A stretch of 64,000 bases of DNA from Haloplanus sp. HW8-1 (GTDB lineage: Archaea; Halobacteriota; Halobacteria; Halobacteriales; Haloferacaceae): contig NZ_CP098519.1 of NCBI RefSeq assembly GCF_023703795.1, positions 28,229 to 92,228 on the forward strand, in the 5' to 3' direction. A model generated the notes under the pieces. That model worked only from the letters and a program-made list of their open reading frames with translations. It was not told where the DNA came from and did no database searches. Position numbers and translations under genes: made by a program. Positions 42,889 to 52,204 of the stretch are shown here, in pieces; position 1 is the first letter of the stretch; each line of letters opens with the position of its first letter.

Positions 42889-44574
42889 ATGGTTGACCTT
42901 CCTGAGTCGCTATCCAATATAGAGCTTTCTCGGAGAAACCGTCTCGTCGTCTACTACCTCACTGGGTTGGTCGGCCTGGTCATGATCTATACGATCACTT
43001 ACAACGTCGCTCTAGCACAATTGGAAGGAGTCAACCAATCTATTTTCGCCTCTTTTGAATTCATCGTCCAGACGATGACCACGACGGGATACGGCCAAGA
43101 TTCGGACGTATGGAGTCATCCATTGATGTTCTTGTTCGTCGCTGGAACGCAGATATCCGGTATCGCACTCGGCTTCTTCACGCTCCGGCTCATCATCATC
43201 CCGTTATTCACTGGGGCCGAGGTCAACCTCGATAACCGACTCACTCCTAAATCCGACCATGTCATCATCTGTGAGTACCGCCGTGATTCCGCTGTCCTCC
43301 TTGATGAACTCAAAGAACTTGGTATCGACTACGTCCTGATTTCGTCGTCCGAGGAGAACGCCAAAGCACTTTCTGATGAGGGATATTCTGCCATTCATGG
43401 CTCTCCACAGGATGCAACGGCATTCGAACGAGCCAGTATCGAGACAGCACGAGCAATCATAACAGATGCGGGAGATGCGAATGTCAACACCATCCTGACG
43501 GCGCGTTCACTCGATTCGGATATCGACATCATCACGCTTACTGACGATAGCGATATGCGAGATATCTTGTTAGAAACGGGCGCAGATACCGTGTTGTCTC
43601 CCCATGGGGTACTCGGGCACCGGCTTGCCGAGAAGGCGATTTCGTCGTTCAGGGCGGATCTAACAGATACAATTGATATTGGGGGCGAGTTAGAGGTCAC
43701 AGAAGTTCCGATTCAACAGGGTAACCGACTGATCGGAACACGGATCCGCGACTCGAAGATCAGAGAGGAAACGGGCGCGAACATCATCGGGGCGTGGATC
43801 GACGGGGAACTACAGCTGCCCCCTGATCCGGACGCGATCATCCGCTCGAATACAGTACTGCTCCTCACAGGCGCACACGAGGCGTTGGAAGCGTTCAGTG
43901 ACTTTACTCAGCCCGCTCGCACGCTTCGCAAACACGAGCGCATCATCATTGCCGGACAGGGTGAGGTCGGGCAAGCTGCACGGGAGGTCGTATCTGAGGA
44001 AGGACTTGATGTCGTGACTATCGATATCGAAGATGACGGAGGCGTGGATATTGTGGGCGACGCTGGATCGGAGGATATTTTAGAAGAAGCGGGGGTGGAG
44101 ACTGCTGGTGCTATTATTATCGGTCTGCCGGATGATTCTGCATCACTACTGACAACCGTGTTAGCGCGGTCACTGAATCGTGATATCGAGATCCTCGCTC
44201 GAGTGAGTGACACCGATGCGACTCGAAAGGCACTGAGTGCCGGAGCGGACTATGTACTGTCGGTACCACGGGTGAGCGCTCGGATGGTCGCCAGGGAACT
44301 CCGCGGCGAGGACGTTCTTGCACCAGCGAGTCAAATTCGGCTACTCCGTGCCCCCGCCACGCCGTTGGCAGGATCCACACTCGCCGAGTCGGGTATCTAC
44401 GAAAAAACAGGCTGTCGCGTCATCGCGATCGAAGATGACTCCGGGCTCACCAGCACGGTCGACCCACAACGTGAATTTACGGGCAGTGAGCGCATCGTCC
44501 TCGTTGGCTCTGACGAGGCGGTCCAACAGTTCAGAAAACAGTTCGACGTCTCACCGATAGAGTCTGAAAACTGA
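42889..44574 (+). CDS. RCK-gated potassium channel 2
   Basis: 561 residues, paralogue of the channel at 40165. Two N-terminal helices (LVVYYLTGLVGLVMIYTITY and the GIALGFFTLRLIIIPLF region) surround the filter TTTGYGQD. Two RCK units follow: VIICEYRRDSAVLLDEL with NRLIGTRIRDSKIREETG, then IIIAGQGEVGQAAREV with PLAGSTLAESGIYEKTG. As in channel 1, the first nucleotide motif is degenerate and the second intact. The different filters (GFG vs GYG) hint at different conductance or selectivity. TrkA-C domains of this type can bind c-di-AMP in some systems; here that is an inference supported by the nearby cyclase-like gene. Confidence 0.85.
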   Translation: MVDLPESLSNIELSRRNRLVVYYLTGLVGLVMIYTITYNVALAQLEGVNQSIFASFEFIVQTMTTTGYGQDSDVWSHPLMFLFVAGTQISGIALGFFTLRLIIIPLFTGAEVNLDNRLTPKSDHVIICEYRRDSAVLLDELKELGIDYVLISSSEENAKALSDEGYSAIHGSPQDATAFERASIETARAIITDAGDANVNTILTARSLDSDIDIITLTDDSDMRDILLETGADTVLSPHGVLGHRLAEKAISSFRADLTDTIDIGGELEVTEVPIQQGNRLIGTRIRDSKIREETGANIIGAWIDGELQLPPDPDAIIRSNTVLLLTGAHEALEAFSDFTQPARTLRKHERIIIAGQGEVGQAAREVVSEEGLDVVTIDIEDDGGVDIVGDAGSEDILEEAGVETAGAIIIGLPDDSASLLTTVLARSLNRDIEILARVSDTDATRKALSAGADYVLSVPRVSARMVARELRGEDVLAPASQIRLLRAPATPLAGSTLAESGIYEKTGCRVIAIEDDSGLTSTVDPQREFTGSERIVLVGSDEAVQQFRKQFDVSPIESEN

Positions 44575-44736
44575 TTGCTTGGAGTTCATGTTGATTCTAT
44601 TGTCCTGCTTTGAATAATCATGTCGAATCAGTGATTGCTCCACGCGGCTGACTCAGCACTCTCATTCAAATACCTGATCAGCCAGTGTTTTGTTACACTG
44701 TTTTCAGAGAAGCCGTTTAATGTCAGTGTGAACTAG

Positions 44737-44898
44737 ATGTTTGTGAGACAGCTGCTACGGTATTTCAAAGACTCCGCCTATCCTGTTGGATACATACGGA
44801 TTGCTGTCTCTGTATCTTGCACATCACTTTATCGAGAACTATGGAGGTTGACGCCCATTCCGGCCACTGCTGACTCTACATCGGTTGATCCAGTATGA
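44737..44898 (+). CDS. Possible small ORF, 53 residues
   Basis: An ATG-started frame (MFVRQLLRYFKDSAYPVGYI) ending 5 nt before the end of the convergent Usp gene. The N-terminus is amphipathic. No family recognised; it may be a small membrane protein or a chance frame in the 330-bp gap (44575-44903), which otherwise shows nothing. Confidence 0.25.
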   Translation: MFVRQLLRYFKDSAYPVGYIRIAVSVSCTSLYRELWRLTPIPATADSTSVDPV

Positions 44899-44903
44899 AG
44901 CGT

Positions 44904-45635
44904 TCACTTACTCGTTCTGATTGTAAGCAGCGGCTTCTCTGTCTTGTTAGCAATCTCTGACTGAACCGTCCCAAAGATACGTTCTCGCAATGCTGGCTTG
45001 GTTTCGCTCAGTACCACGAAGTCAAAATCAGAAGTCCGTGATAGAATAACAGCAGTCTGCTCGCCATTCGTCGATTGCTCCCATTCGATCCGATCACGAC
45101 TGATCCCTAACTCGCTAAGCCGATCGACAAGTCCACGAAGCATATACTCTGTTGCGTCGTGCAAGTGTTCGTTCGTACTCTCAACGGCATGAAAGAGGTA
45201 GAGTTCAACATCGCTCTCAGCGAACAGTATCCCTAGGGTAGTGACGATTCGATCAAGATCAGCATTCGGTTTTATCAGAACTATCCCGCGTGCGGCTCCC
45301 GACGGTGGTGACTCTGTTCCCGGAATCAGTACTGACTGACACTCATACTTGTTCGTGGCTCGATCGATTAACTGATTCCGGTCTTTCGTAAACACCAATT
45401 CGGTCTGTAGCTCAACCCCTTGATCGGTAAATCGGTCTGCGAGGGTCTGCAGTCGCTGTTGGGCTTCCTCTTCGAACTGATCGCGGGCTTGATCGGGGGC
45501 TGATTGATCCGGAATCGGCCAGTAGCCAAGGATGACGGCCTTCGTTAATGGCACCGTCTCAATAAGTGTCCCTCCAAGTGAATGTGACTCCGACACATCA
45601 ACCGGAATCAGTACGCGATTGAGCGATGCCGTCAT
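44904..45635 (-). CDS. Universal stress protein (UspA family)
   Basis: 243 residues with two Usp-like halves. The N-half starts LNRVLIPVDVSESHSLGGTL; the C-half starts RGIVLIKPNADLDRIVTTLG and ends SEIANKTEKPLLTIR. The ATP-binding G-x2-G-x9-G loop is only partly conserved, so nucleotide binding is uncertain. In this island Usp domains are probably tied to regulation of transporters. The start at 45635 (MTASLNRVLIPV) fits the domain start; the frame is open further upstream but has no Usp similarity. Confidence 0.75.
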   Translation of the reverse strand: MTASLNRVLIPVDVSESHSLGGTLIETVPLTKAVILGYWPIPDQSAPDQARDQFEEEAQQRLQTLADRFTDQGVELQTELVFTKDRNQLIDRATNKYECQSVLIPGTESPPSGAARGIVLIKPNADLDRIVTTLGILFAESDVELYLFHAVESTNEHLHDATEYMLRGLVDRLSELGISRDRIEWEQSTNGEQTAVILSRTSDFDFVVLSETKPALRERIFGTVQSEIANKTEKPLLTIRTSK

Positions 45636-46124
45636 GATACCCAGGACTACAACCTCTGATAATAAATAAGATATCCGTGCTAAAGTGCCTTCCCTGGTGA
45701 AGAGAGAGTGAAAAATGTCTCGGCCTCCACGACGATTGACTCCTCTCAAACGGATACCTAGCCCGTATCGATAACCACAGTTCGCTGACCGCCGACGCGC
45801 TTCGTTCATTCGGCCCGACTGACAAGGTTTCGACCAACCTCCTTGCTGAATCCCTGGACGCTCGGTCGCTGTGGGGGCCAAGGGCGGTCTGAACGATCGC
45901 GTGCTCCACGACCTAGCGATCAGCTGGTGGTCGCCCATCCTGGCGAACACGAATGCAAGCCACCAATAATACCCATCACGACTCATGACGGATTTTACCA
46001 GGGTTCGGTTCGGCCATAATAGAGGGCGTAAAGACGCGAAAATACCGGACAAAAATGGTCCGCTGAGAATTCGTGATCGACCGGTCTTATTACATTAAAC
46101 AACGAACACTGGGCACGAACTCTA
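45636..46124. other. Gene-poor region, possible decayed gene
   Basis: About 490 bp without a believable intact gene. Short frames such as LNDRVLHDLAISWWSPILANTNA in the plus direction are interrupted by stops and may be remnants of a mobile-element or membrane-protein gene. The promoter of the DAC-like gene lies at the right end (AT-rich stretch 46088-46100). Confidence 0.4.
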
Positions 46125-46676
46125 ATGACAGATCCGGATCCATTACGAGTCGAATACACGACAGTCAGAGAGCTGATTGATTTCCTCACGTATGCGGTCG
46201 AGAGCATCAGCCTAAGCTTCGACCGGTGGGAGGAAGAGCATGTCCGCGGTCCGGGATTGTATTTCGTTATCGTGACTGGAGTCCACTCCGGATCATATGC
46301 TGATTCATTAGGCGAGAATAAGTGGCCGACCGAAACCTGTCAGATCGTGTCGGAGGATATCGATAAGTTCGTCAAGGCAGCACGCACCGTTGGCTTCACA
46401 CGCGATGGTGCGGTTATCATCAGCACGGACGGAACCATCCAAGAGCAAATGGTCCGAATCAAAAGTCAGAGTGACTTAGAGGGGAACACGACACTTGAGT
46501 ACGCTGACTGGATGGGAACAAAGCATCTGAGCGCTATTGAGGTCTCGGTTCGTTCGGAGGTACTCGCAGCGATTACACTCAGCGAAGAGGATGGACGAGT
46601 ATCGGTTTTCCAAGATGGTAGTTGTGAGGACTACAAACGCGACGAATTAGGAGGTGTGTGGCGTCCATCGGAGTGA
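46125..46676 (+). CDS. Diadenylate cyclase-like (DisA_N/DAC) protein
   Basis: 183 residues. The C-terminal 100 resemble the DAC domain that makes c-di-AMP from two ATP: DGAVIISTDGTI supplies the DGA motif, GTKHLSAIEVSV is the RHxxA region with Lys-His for Arg-His, and AAITLSEEDGRVSVFQDG is the VSEExGxVS strand. Haloferax volcanii DacZ belongs to this class and is essential there. A mobile-element copy with altered RHR residues may be less active or a regulator. It sits beside a KhtTU-like antiporter and two RCK channels, all families known elsewhere to respond to c-di-AMP. Confidence 0.75.
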   Translation: MTDPDPLRVEYTTVRELIDFLTYAVESISLSFDRWEEEHVRGPGLYFVIVTGVHSGSYADSLGENKWPTETCQIVSEDIDKFVKAARTVGFTRDGAVIISTDGTIQEQMVRIKSQSDLEGNTTLEYADWMGTKHLSAIEVSVRSEVLAAITLSEEDGRVSVFQDGSCEDYKRDELGGVWRPSE

Positions 46677-46687
46677 GATATCGGCAT

Positions 46688-47920
46688 TCAGTCAGTTTTC
46701 GCAGAAGAATCAGAGAAGAACCCCGAAAGTCGTGAGACGACAGCTGCCTCGATAGGTGTCGAATATTGCATCAGCATCGTCCCGACGATACTCATAACCA
46801 GGACGTAGCCGACGGCAAATGCATAGATCGTCTGTGCGACCGGCTCAGTTAGTGTGGTCCCCGCACCGGATAGGGCTAGCGTGGCGATAATGAGTGAAAA
46901 CTCGCCTCGGGTGGTCATCCCGAGTCCGACTCGTGTCGATTGACGGATATTCAGATTGTATATCCGACCGCCGAAATATCCACTTATCAGCTTTGTTGGT
47001 ACCGTTAGCACGACAGCAATAAGGATGAGCGTGAGAACGCCCGCGAACACCAGGGGATCGGTCACGAGGCCGATCCAAACGAAGAAGATGGCGGCAAAGA
47101 GGTCGCGAATCGGCTCGAGGAGCCGTTCCAGTTGTTCGACGTGTTCAGTCGAGGAGAATGCCATCCCGATGAAGAAGGCAGCGACTGCCTCACTCACGCC
47201 AAGCGCGAGTGCCGCCCCGGCAGTGAGAACAGTGATTCCCACGGCTCGGAGGACGATAAATTCGTGCGAGTCAGCATCCAGTACACGCTCGAAGAACGGC
47301 GTACCGAACCAGACGACTATCAATAAAAGGAGGATAACGCCCAGGGCAAGCCCAATCGACTGCACAGCTGCGCCGATATCACCGCCCCCCAGCAGCAGTG
47401 CTGAGGCGACCACGAGGTACACTGCGATAACGAGGTCCTCATAGACGAGCGTTCCCAACATCGGTTCAGCCTCGTCGTTAGCGATCCATCCAAGATCGAT
47501 CAGGGACTTCGTGATGATGGCTGATGAGGAGATATAGACGATTCCCGCTACTAGAAATGCCGGTAAGATTGCCCGAAAGAGGACGAACCCAAGTATTAGT
47601 CCACCCCCAAAGTTGACGACGAGGTCAACCGTGCCGGCCTTACCGATGCGACTCCGGTTGGCGAGTAGGCGGTTGAGATTGAATTCAAGCCCGAGAAAGA
47701 ACAGCAAGAACACGATACCGAGTTCGGCCCCTAGTTCGACAAATTCGGTCGCTTCGAGCGCATAAGGAGTGAGTCGCCCAACAACGTACGGACCGAGCAG
47801 GATGCCAGCACCAATATAAAAGGGGATAACCGACTGACGAAGGTAATTGGCGATACCACCGACAAGTGCAACCGCGGCAAATAACACTCCGAGTTCGAAG
47901 AGCGCCACCTCACTGACCAC
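46688..47920 (-). CDS. Kef/KhtU-type K+/H+ antiporter (CPA2)
   Basis: 410 residues with 11-13 hydrophobic helices. Typical CPA2 features are IPFYIGAGILLGPYVVGRL, LELGIVFLLFFLGLEFNLNRLL (written here as ELGIVFLLFFLGLEF), and the mid-protein SSSAIITKSLIDLG. It lacks a soluble C-terminal RCK domain, which is supplied by the KhtT-like gene just upstream. It exports K+ (or Na+) in exchange for H+. The GTG at 47920 is the best start; 32 nt separate it from the regulator's stop, so the two form an operon. Confidence 0.85.
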   Translation of the reverse strand: MVSEVALFELGVLFAAVALVGGIANYLRQSVIPFYIGAGILLGPYVVGRLTPYALEATEFVELGAELGIVFLLFFLGLEFNLNRLLANRSRIGKAGTVDLVVNFGGGLILGFVLFRAILPAFLVAGIVYISSSAIITKSLIDLGWIANDEAEPMLGTLVYEDLVIAVYLVVASALLLGGGDIGAAVQSIGLALGVILLLLIVVWFGTPFFERVLDADSHEFIVLRAVGITVLTAGAALALGVSEAVAAFFIGMAFSSTEHVEQLERLLEPIRDLFAAIFFVWIGLVTDPLVFAGVLTLILIAVVLTVPTKLISGYFGGRIYNLNIRQSTRVGLGMTTRGEFSLIIATLALSGAGTTLTEPVAQTIYAFAVGYVLVMSIVGTMLMQYSTPIEAAVVSRLSGFFSDSSAKTD

Positions 47921-47952
47921 ACCACATCACCTCCAGTTTGTTCGCCATAGAG

Positions 47953-48453
47953 TCACTCGGAATTAGCGGCGTCGTTAGAGACGAGCGCATCGAACTCTTG
48001 CAAATCTTCCTGAGAGCCGATGACCACGAGTGTGTCACCGACCTCGATAACCGTATCCGCTTGTGGTGATGGCACCACGGATCCAGCTCGTTCGATGGCG
48101 GCAACCGACACTCCCGTTCGCTCACGGACACGCGCGTCCGCTAGTGTTTGGCCGGCGATCTCCGCCCCGTCGTCGACGTTGTACCACTCCAAGAACGTCC
48201 CCTCTGCGAGCATCGTCTCGACCTGTTCGGATTGCACCGGCTGGAAATACGCACCTTCTAGAATAGTCCCGACAGTTCGAGCCAGACGGTCAGGGAGTTC
48301 GAACAATTTCTCGGAGTCAGCACCCTCTGAGGCCTTGAGAAATACCTCCCGCTTGCCGGTATTGTGCGTGACGATGACGAGTCGCTGTTCGTCGTCGATT
48401 TCGATCTCGAATTTCTTCCCGACGCCGGGAAGGTCACTCTCGTAGACAGTCAT
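47953..48453 (-). CDS. KhtT-like TrkA-C regulatory subunit
   Basis: 166 residues from ATG 48453. The N-terminal 80 residues (VYESDLPGVGKKFEIEIDDEQR) match KhtT-type proteins, and the C-terminal 85 form a TrkA-C/RCK_C domain: GAEIAGQTLADARVRERTGV and TVIEVGDTLVVIGSQEDL. In Bacillus the KhtT protein gates KhtU and binds c-di-AMP. The adjoining Kef-like gene makes a KhtTU pair here; binding of c-di-AMP is a reasonable but untested inference. Confidence 0.8.
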   Translation of the reverse strand: MTVYESDLPGVGKKFEIEIDDEQRLVIVTHNTGKREVFLKASEGADSEKLFELPDRLARTVGTILEGAYFQPVQSEQVETMLAEGTFLEWYNVDDGAEIAGQTLADARVRERTGVSVAAIERAGSVVPSPQADTVIEVGDTLVVIGSQEDLQEFDALVSNDAANSE

Positions 48454-48605
48454 ACCAGACTTGTGTTTAGGAAGCCTAATAAAAACGGCCGAGTATCCAG
48501 AGAGAATCAGCCTAATCGCTCCGGCCATGCCACTGGACGGAACCTTGACAGTCTCAGTTCAGCTCCGTCGAATGAGTTACGACTCTCGGGGCCATCACAT
48601 TACGC

Positions 48606-48941
48606 ATGTCAAACAAGGATTCAGAAGAACAGTCATCAGATGGCGAGTCACTGTCACCAGATGACGTTTACGAGGTGATGGAGCCGTTCGAACCGTACAC
48701 ATTAGACGATTTAATCCAGCGACTTGACGTCACGAAGGGACGTCTTTGGTCTCTATTGCGAACCCTCCATCAGGGCGGCAAAATCAGAAGGAAAGAATCG
48801 GAACCCAACCAGCGAATATGGGTTCGAGAACCACCCACTCAGCAATGTGCGAACTGTGATTACGAGTTCCAAATCAAACTATCTCATCCTATCCTCGGAG
48901 CTGTACAGTTCTGTCCCCGTTGTGGCACGCACCTCCGATGA
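48606..48941 (+). CDS. Small wHTH-zinc-ribbon regulator A
   Basis: 111 residues. Residues 20-70 form a winged helix (DVYEVMEPFEPYTLDDLIQRL, then TKGRLWSLLRTLHQGGKI), and the C-terminus is a zinc ribbon (CANC...CPRC) with DYEFQIKLSHPILGAVQF between. It probably binds DNA and regulates island genes. It is a paralogue of the convergent gene at 49049. Confidence 0.72.
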   Translation: MSNKDSEEQSSDGESLSPDDVYEVMEPFEPYTLDDLIQRLDVTKGRLWSLLRTLHQGGKIRRKESEPNQRIWVREPPTQQCANCDYEFQIKLSHPILGAVQFCPRCGTHLR

Positions 48942-49048
48942 GGCCGTGCCCTCACCAGCAGTTAAACAGATACTGGATCAATAAGCAAGACAATCATCAC
49001 GGCAATCTCTCCGACGGCACTAGAAACGGGAGAAGCTGTAGTGGGTAA

Positions 49049-49390
49049 TTATTGTGTTTTATCCACTCGACTTCCACAGTTAGGACAATATCTGACAGAA
49101 GACAATATCGGATGGAGAAATTTCACCTCGAATTCGTAGTCACACTGTGGACAAGTATTATCGGGCGGTTCACGCATCCAAATTCGGAGATTGGGTTCTG
49201 GTTCCTTCTTTTGAACCTTTCCCGCCACCGCGAGGCTGCGAAGGATCGACCACATATTCCCGAGAGATGTACCAACACGATCTGCCAGCTCCCGGGTAGT
49301 ATAGGGTACGAACGGGTCCATTTCCTCATAGACCGTCTCTTCTGATATCTGTCCAGAATGCTGGTTGTCTTTTGGGGGTTCAGCCGACAT
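49049..49390 (-). CDS. Small wHTH-zinc-ribbon regulator B
   Basis: 113 residues, paralogue of 48606-48941, with EEMDPFVPYTTRELADRVGTS, a matching recognition helix, REPPDNTCPQCDYEFEVKF and CPNCG. The pair is convergent. Divergence is high enough that they may recognise different sites. The upstream neighbour TrkA lies on the same strand downstream of this gene's start region. Confidence 0.72.
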   Translation of the reverse strand: MSAEPPKDNQHSGQISEETVYEEMDPFVPYTTRELADRVGTSLGNMWSILRSLAVAGKVQKKEPEPNLRIWMREPPDNTCPQCDYEFEVKFLHPILSSVRYCPNCGSRVDKTQ

Positions 49391-49444
49391 TTGCTGAAAA
49401 TATGCTCCGAGCTATTGTTAAACCCCTATTATTAAGGGAACATG

Positions 49445-50803
49445 TCAAATATAACTCATAACGTCTGATGCAATATCAGTACTAACGAACAGGACGATGT
49501 GATCACCGGCCTTGATCACGGTGTCACCCCGAGGTACAATGAACTCACGGTCACGGGTAACTGCCCCTATGACGACTGCAGAGGGAAGGTCAGTAATGCT
49601 CTCTTCGATCGGGCGGTTCGTGAGAATACTATCCTCGTCGATTTCGAGTTCAATAATCTCTGCTTGACGATTCTCAATGAGGGAAAGATTCTCGATCTGT
49701 CTCTCTTGAGTGAAGCGGATAATCTCCTCGGCAGTTACTTCGCGTGGGTTGACTGCAACGTCAATCCCCACCGCCTCAAATAATGATGCGTATTCCCCGT
49801 CTTCAACGATTGCTATTGTCCTCTGTACGCCAATATTATTGGCTACCAAAGAAACGAGGAGATTCTTCTCGTCACTGTCTGTTGCTGCAATAAGAGTCCC
49901 TACCTGGTCAATATTTTCGCGTAGAAGAAACTCTGAATCCGTTGCGTCGTGGTTCAGGATCAAGGTTTGTTGTAGTGTCTCGGCCAGTTCTCGGGCTCGG
50001 TCACCATCTTGCTCAATCAGACGGGACTCGATATCTTGTTCTTCGAGTCGTCTGGCTGTATTATACCCGATATCACTACCTCCAACGATGACAATATCGT
50101 CGCTCTCATCTGGAATATTCGGAGGTGCAACTGTTCTCGAAAACGCCTGTATGCTTGTTGGCTCACCGATGATGATGATCCTATCTCCAAGTTCAATAGA
50201 GGTCTCTCCATCCGGAATAATAACGTCACCATCTCGGGCGAGCGCAGCAAACGTCAGCGACTCGAATCGGTCCGCATCTGCAACAGTTTGGCCGACAAGC
50301 TCGTTTTCTTGTGTGAGTTCAAACTCAGCCATCTGGACAAGGCCACCGGCAAATGTCGCAACATCAACTGCGGCCGGCAGGCCAATGACACGGGCGATAT
50401 TGTCCGCTGTCAGGAGATTCGTCGAGACCATAAAGTCGACACCGAAAGCACCCTCGGACTGCTTCCACGTTTGAAAAAAGGACTTGTTACGGACTCTAGC
50501 GATTGTAAAGGCGTCACTCACAGTTTTCGCTGTTCCACACGTGACTAAGTTCGTTTCATCATCGTCTGTACTTGCGATAAGCATATCTGCATCTTCTAGA
50601 CCGGCTTGCTGTAGTATATCCAGAGAACTCCCATCTCCCTCGATCGCCAGCACATCTATTGAATAGGTGAGTTGTTCAACCATCTCAGGGTCGGTGTCAA
50701 CAACCACGACATCATGGTTGTCAGAAAGGCTCGTGGCGATATTCGATCCGACCTCACCAGCACCGACTATTAGAATCTTCATTGGATCTTGAGAATCGTT
50801 CAT
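49445..50803 (-). CDS. trkA: TrkA potassium uptake regulatory protein
   Basis: 452 residues with the classic N-C-N-C arrangement of TrkA: nucleotide motif ILIVGAGEVGSNIATSL, TrkA-C with ENELVGQTVADADRFESL, then IVIVGGSDIGYNTARRL and a second TrkA-C ending IVLFVSTDIASDVMSYI. It regulates TrkH-type K+ uptake channels by binding NAD/ATP-type ligands. No trkH is visible in the window, so the partner is elsewhere or this subunit acts on the adjacent channels. The start could also be MKILIVGAG seven codons in (50782). Confidence 0.85.
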   Translation of the reverse strand: MNDSQDPMKILIVGAGEVGSNIATSLSDNHDVVVVDTDPEMVEQLTYSIDVLAIEGDGSSLDILQQAGLEDADMLIASTDDDETNLVTCGTAKTVSDAFTIARVRNKSFFQTWKQSEGAFGVDFMVSTNLLTADNIARVIGLPAAVDVATFAGGLVQMAEFELTQENELVGQTVADADRFESLTFAALARDGDVIIPDGETSIELGDRIIIIGEPTSIQAFSRTVAPPNIPDESDDIVIVGGSDIGYNTARRLEEQDIESRLIEQDGDRARELAETLQQTLILNHDATDSEFLLRENIDQVGTLIAATDSDEKNLLVSLVANNIGVQRTIAIVEDGEYASLFEAVGIDVAVNPREVTAEEIIRFTQERQIENLSLIENRQAEIIELEIDEDSILTNRPIEESITDLPSAVVIGAVTRDREFIVPRGDTVIKAGDHIVLFVSTDIASDVMSYI

Positions 50804-51227
50804 TTGTGACTAATAGACAAGCCCGACTAATGGACGTTCTGCTTGTTCTGATGCGAGTTCCTATCCTGTACATGAAGCACAGAGATTTGACGCATTCTGT
50901 ATCGACCACAACATCTCTAAACTCAGTGCAATCAGATCTTGGTCGCCACGCTCAAGTTATCGGTCGAAGTGAGAGCATCGGCGCCCAGATCAATAGTTTC
51001 CGTACGTTCTCTACTCTGGCTGAATTTTAGAAGGTGTTCCCGATCTGGATAGGAACTCGGGATCGGATCCGTGTTTGTCATATGCACTCCGGATGTGACT
51101 TCGATGGGAGTGGAACACGTTAAATCAACGTCCTCCCTGTGGTTACGTCTGATCTGCAACTATCATCAGTGAGTGGCAGTACAACAAACCAACCCACAAA
51201 TGGCAGACGAACATCAGGGCGAGTAGG
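50804..51227. other. Intergenic region between TrkA and membrane protein
   Basis: About 420 bp of average-to-AT-rich sequence. It contains the TrkA promoter region and no convincing gene or strong repeat. Confidence 0.45.
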
Positions 51228-51740
51228 TCACATAGCTGCCAAGAAGAATTGAATAGCCGGTGGGAGGGTGACCCGGAGCAGCGCTCCGCCAAATCCGAGA
51301 CTGATGAAACCAAACAGGGTAGCGAGCTGCGATTTGTCATCCTCTATCCCGACCAACATATGGTACAAGACGAACGATCCAGAACTCTGTACAATAAATA
51401 GCCCCACCACTGCCCCACCGGTTACAAAAAATGGGTCTGCTTTAAGCGAAAATATGGGGTACGATAACGCAGGCCATCCAAGCAAAATTGCAGATATGCC
51501 GATAACGACGTAAAAAAAGAACAAGCCCGATACTACAAGAGCAGCGCGTATCCCAACAGCAAAAACGAGTTTGAGAGACGCCTCCAGAAGGGTTGTTATC
51601 CTGGCCATCCGTGACTGAGGGGGATCCAGCTTATCGGACACAACTCTCTCATATCGGCCTACGTGAAGGGTACTTATCAAGATACTGTAGAAACTGAAAG
51701 CCCAGAATTCTTCCCATACGCTCGGTGGGACTGGATACAC
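51228..51740 (-). CDS. Hypothetical four-helix membrane protein
   Basis: 170 residues, probable GTG start at 51740, with hydrophobic helices around LVFAVGIRAALVVSGLFFFY, ISAILLGWPALSYPIF, FFVTGGAVVGLFIVQSSGSF and LATLFGFISLGFGGALL. No family recognised. It lies beside a Usp-permease operon and may be part of the transport island. Confidence 0.55.
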   Translation of the reverse strand: MYPVPPSVWEEFWAFSFYSILISTLHVGRYERVVSDKLDPPQSRMARITTLLEASLKLVFAVGIRAALVVSGLFFFYVVIGISAILLGWPALSYPIFSLKADPFFVTGGAVVGLFIVQSSGSFVLYHMLVGIEDDKSQLATLFGFISLGFGGALLRVTLPPAIQFFLAAM

Positions 51741-51772
51741 ACTCTTAACAGATAGTGGATGAACTTATCAGT

Positions 51773-52204
51773 ATGAACAGTGAGACCGACGACGAAGACA
51801 TCCTTGCTCATGTACTTCTTCCCGTCGCTCACGAAGCCGACGCGTTGGCGACGGCGACCGCGCTTGAACCCTACGGACCAACCCACGTGACCGCCCTTCA
51901 CGTCGTAGAGAAGGGCGACGGCGTGCCGGACAAAACGCCGGTCGAGCAGTCTGAGGACCTTGCCGCAGAATCGTACGCTGCCGTTCAATCAGTATTCCCC
52001 GATGCCGACGAACACACCGCCTATGGACGGGACGTGGCTGCTGAGATTTTCAACGCCGCTGACGAGGTCGACGCCAGCGCCATCGCCTACCGTTCTCGTG
52101 GTGGGAATCGACTTATGCAGTTTCTCTCCGGCGACATTTCGGTGAAACTGGTGACCAAGGCGGACCGCCCCGTCATCGCCCTCCCCCGTGAGGACGAATC
52201 ATGA
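51773..52204 (+). CDS. Universal stress protein (UspA)
   Basis: 143 residues: ILAHVLLPVAHEADALATATAL at the N-terminus and YRSRGGNRLMQFLSGDISVKLV with RPVIALP at the end, the usual Usp strand-loop features with a G-x2-G-like loop. The stop overlaps the permease ATG (ATGA), so it is the first gene of a two-gene operon and probably modulates the transporter. Confidence 0.8.
   Translation: MNSETDDEDILAHVLLPVAHEADALATATALEPYGPTHVTALHVVEKGDGVPDKTPVEQSEDLAAESYAAVQSVFPDADEHTAYGRDVAAEIFNAADEVDASAIAYRSRGGNRLMQFLSGDISVKLVTKADRPVIALPREDES

Noticed and set aside
45636..46052. N-terminal extension of the Usp gene (MSGIFASLRPL...)
   Set aside because: The added 139 residues have no Usp similarity; the ATG at 45635 starts exactly at the Usp domain.
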